Below are positions 62,914-64,000 of a DNA stretch of 64,000 nucleotides, one piece after another. Position 1 is the stretch's first letter, and each line of letters starts with the position of its first letter. The notes below the pieces were generated by a model. The model was not told the origin of the DNA. It worked only from the letters and a program-made list of their open reading frames with translations, and ran no database searches. The translations under genes and the position numbers were made by a program. Source of the stretch: Marisediminitalea oceani (lineage in GTDB: Bacteria; Pseudomonadota; Gammaproteobacteria; Enterobacterales; Alteromonadaceae); contig NZ_RCUA01000053.1 in NCBI RefSeq assembly GCF_003731635.1, forward strand, positions 84,651-148,650. The letters are read 5' to 3'.

Positions 62914-63813
62914 TTACTTCAGTAAATGCTGTAAAGCTCCCTCTACAGCCGCAACCTGAGCACGGTTACAAATTTCCGGAGTAGCTGACGGGCTGTCCGG
63001 ATACACCTCCGTTGTAGAACAATAGGTAGCATTATTAAATCCGCCGCATAAGAAGAGCTTTCTCTTGTCATAGCAGATTACACCTTCAGAGGGCACCTCA
63101 GCGCCGATAATCAGGCCGTTTTCATCCGTTGGGGCAATATGGGTAACTTTTTTCACCTCGTTGATAATCGCTTGCTGCAGGGGCAGATGAGGTGCTTTGG
63201 CATCGGCCACCAGATAAAAGCCATCAGGGATTTCCCAGGCTTTTTGCTCAATGGCATCACGGGCCGCTAATGCCGGACGAAACTCGCTGTTATCTGTATC
63301 GGTGGTTTCATGAAGATCAATGTGCAGTAAAAATTCCTGCGGCATTGCGCCAATAAAGTCCATAAGTAGATTTGACTCTGGCGCCGGCGAGTCGGGATAA
63401 AAGGAGCGATTCGGATCGATAGCCAGCGGATCCCATCGGTTAATGGTTTCATAACCCCACGGGCTCACACAGGGAACCACTATCAGATTGATTTTATCGG
63501 TATACGCCTGACTGTATTCCCGCGCGAATAACAAAGCCCCCTGCACACCACTGGTTTCGTAACCGTGTACACCGCCAGTTACCAGTACCCAGGGAGCATC
63601 TGCTATTGGCTGCCTGGGTAACAATGCATAAAGTGGGTAGCGTGACTCATCATAGGGCAAGGCACCGTACTGAATAACAGAAAAATAATCCGGCATGCCG
63701 TCTAACTGACTTAACACTTCATCGGCGTAACTACGCTTAACTGATTGCGCCGCGAGCCATTGTTTTTTTTCTTCTTCTCCCCAGGGCTGACCTGGTGTGC
63801 CGATAGGATACAT
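62914..63813 (-). CDS. M14-family zinc carboxypeptidase / succinylglutamate desuccinylase-like protein
   Basis: A 299-residue cytoplasmic enzyme of the M14 fold. Zinc ligands are His83 and Glu86 in VTGGVHGYETSG and a His in FLLHIDLHETTDTD; DPNRSF supplies the substrate Arg and TTEVYPD the catalytic Glu near the C-terminus. Related proteins remove acyl or amino-acid groups. AAGGTGA precedes the ATG. Substrate unknown. Confidence 0.85.
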   Translation of the reverse strand: MYPIGTPGQPWGEEEKKQWLAAQSVKRSYADEVLSQLDGMPDYFSVIQYGALPYDESRYPLYALLPRQPIADAPWVLVTGGVHGYETSGVQGALLFAREYSQAYTDKINLIVVPCVSPWGYETINRWDPLAIDPNRSFYPDSPAPESNLLMDFIGAMPQEFLLHIDLHETTDTDNSEFRPALAARDAIEQKAWEIPDGFYLVADAKAPHLPLQQAIINEVKKVTHIAPTDENGLIIGAEVPSEGVICYDKRKLFLCGGFNNATYCSTTEVYPDSPSATPEICNRAQVAAVEGALQHLLK

Positions 63814-63910
63814 TGATCACCTTATTGCTAGTAAATTAACAGGTGAATTGTAGCATGATTGCAGAGTGGATGAAGTGACGGCGAATTGCCCAGTAACCAG
63901 AGTACGCATA

Positions 63911-63939
63911 AAAAAACCAGCCTATTGGCTGGTTTTTTT
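63911..63939. terminator. Strong bidirectional terminator beside tRNA-Glu
   Basis: AACCAGCC-tatt-GGCTGGTT with seven A before and seven T after. On the minus strand it ends the tRNA-Glu transcript. Confidence 0.92.
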
Positions 63940-63943
63940 AATA

Positions 63944-64000
63944 TGGCGTCCCCTAGGGGATTCGAACCCCTGTTACCGCCGTGAAAGGGCGGTGTCCTAG
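63944..64000 (-). tRNA. tRNA-Glu (UUC), 5' part cut by the right edge
   Basis: The minus strand from the edge reads anticodon arm CCGCC-CTTTCAC-GGCGG (anticodon TTC at 63983-63985), variable loop, T arm with GGTTCGAATCC, acceptor end GGGGAC, discriminator G and an encoded CCA (63944-63946). The D arm and acceptor 5' strand lie beyond the window. Confidence 0.96.

Noticed and set aside
63900..64000. tRNA-Glu as an integration site of a genomic island
   Set aside because: No integrase, direct repeat of the tRNA 3' end or phage gene is present in the window.

Overview
The window is a chromosomal segment of a marine-type gammaproteobacterium, most likely of the order Alteromonadales (Alteromonas or a close relative). 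The reasons are the gene content and order (grpE-dnaK-dnaJ, nadK-recN-bamE, trpH-yciO-scpAB-rluB beside a complete trp operon, tesA-ybbA-ybbP), a TonB-dependent receptor, many PAS/GGDEF proteins, and E. coli-like sigma-32, LexA, MetJ and trp-attenuation signals. I see no insertion sequence, prophage or CRISPR array. The right edge cuts a tRNA-Glu gene and the left edge cuts an unidentified gene.

Layout. 1-5531: a cut minus-strand gene, a periplasmic cytochrome c', and the heat-shock genes grpE-dnaK-dnaJ (minus) behind a near-consensus sigma-32 promoter. 5703-14975: a CrbS-like transporter/sensor kinase and, 5 kb further on, a CrbR-like LuxR-type regulator. Between them lies a lignin-aromatics cassette: VanR, VanA/VanB (vanillate demethylase), a PobR-like AraC regulator and LigA/LigB (protocatechuate 4,5-dioxygenase). 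VanR-type operators (ATTGGATCCAAT) fill the vanR-vanA gap, and one further copy lies inside vanA. 15065-21868: a TonB-dependent receptor divergent from a four-gene 3-hydroxybutyrate/PHB operon (GntP permease, secreted alpha/beta hydrolase, PHB depolymerase, 3-hydroxybutyrate dehydrogenase). The shared intergenic region holds two perfect tandem operator-like dyads.

21971-32706: nadK, a decayed OprB-type porin, a 55-residue ORF, a cold-shock protein, a 1291-residue PAS/coiled-coil membrane protein, recN with LexA boxes, bamE, a repeat-rich lipoprotein coupled to a glutathione peroxidase. In E. coli grpE, nadK, recN and bamE are neighbours; here the same order and orientation persist but are split by two inserted blocks. 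32718-43818: trpH-yciO-scpA-scpB-rluB (minus) divergent from trpL-trpE-G-D-C/F-B-A-yciI (plus), with a leader peptide carrying three adjacent Trp codons and an attenuator hairpin.

43971-58605: a PepSY-like protein with a PhoP/PhoQ-like pair, an AI-2E family permease, a TIGR01777 epimerase, an ABC exporter pair, ybbP/ybbA with divergent tesA, a small disordered protein, a CHASE-PAS-PAS-GGDEF-EAL protein, and a PadR regulator coupled to a membrane protein that joins a permease-prefix segment to a MotA-like domain. 58623-64000: two coupled secreted amidohydrolases (one without its metal-binding HxH), dusC, a DUF1289 protein and a 59-residue protein behind a promoter overlapped by five tandem MetJ boxes, an M14 peptidase-like enzyme, and tRNA-Glu.

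The most notable observations are the MetJ box array in front of a small uncharacterised gene cluster, the intragenic VanR site, the prefix/MotA-like fusion under PadR control, the PAS/coiled-coil giant with a histidine-less Hpt-like tail, and the catalytically altered amidohydrolase partner. All functional calls are from sequence reading alone; no database search was run.
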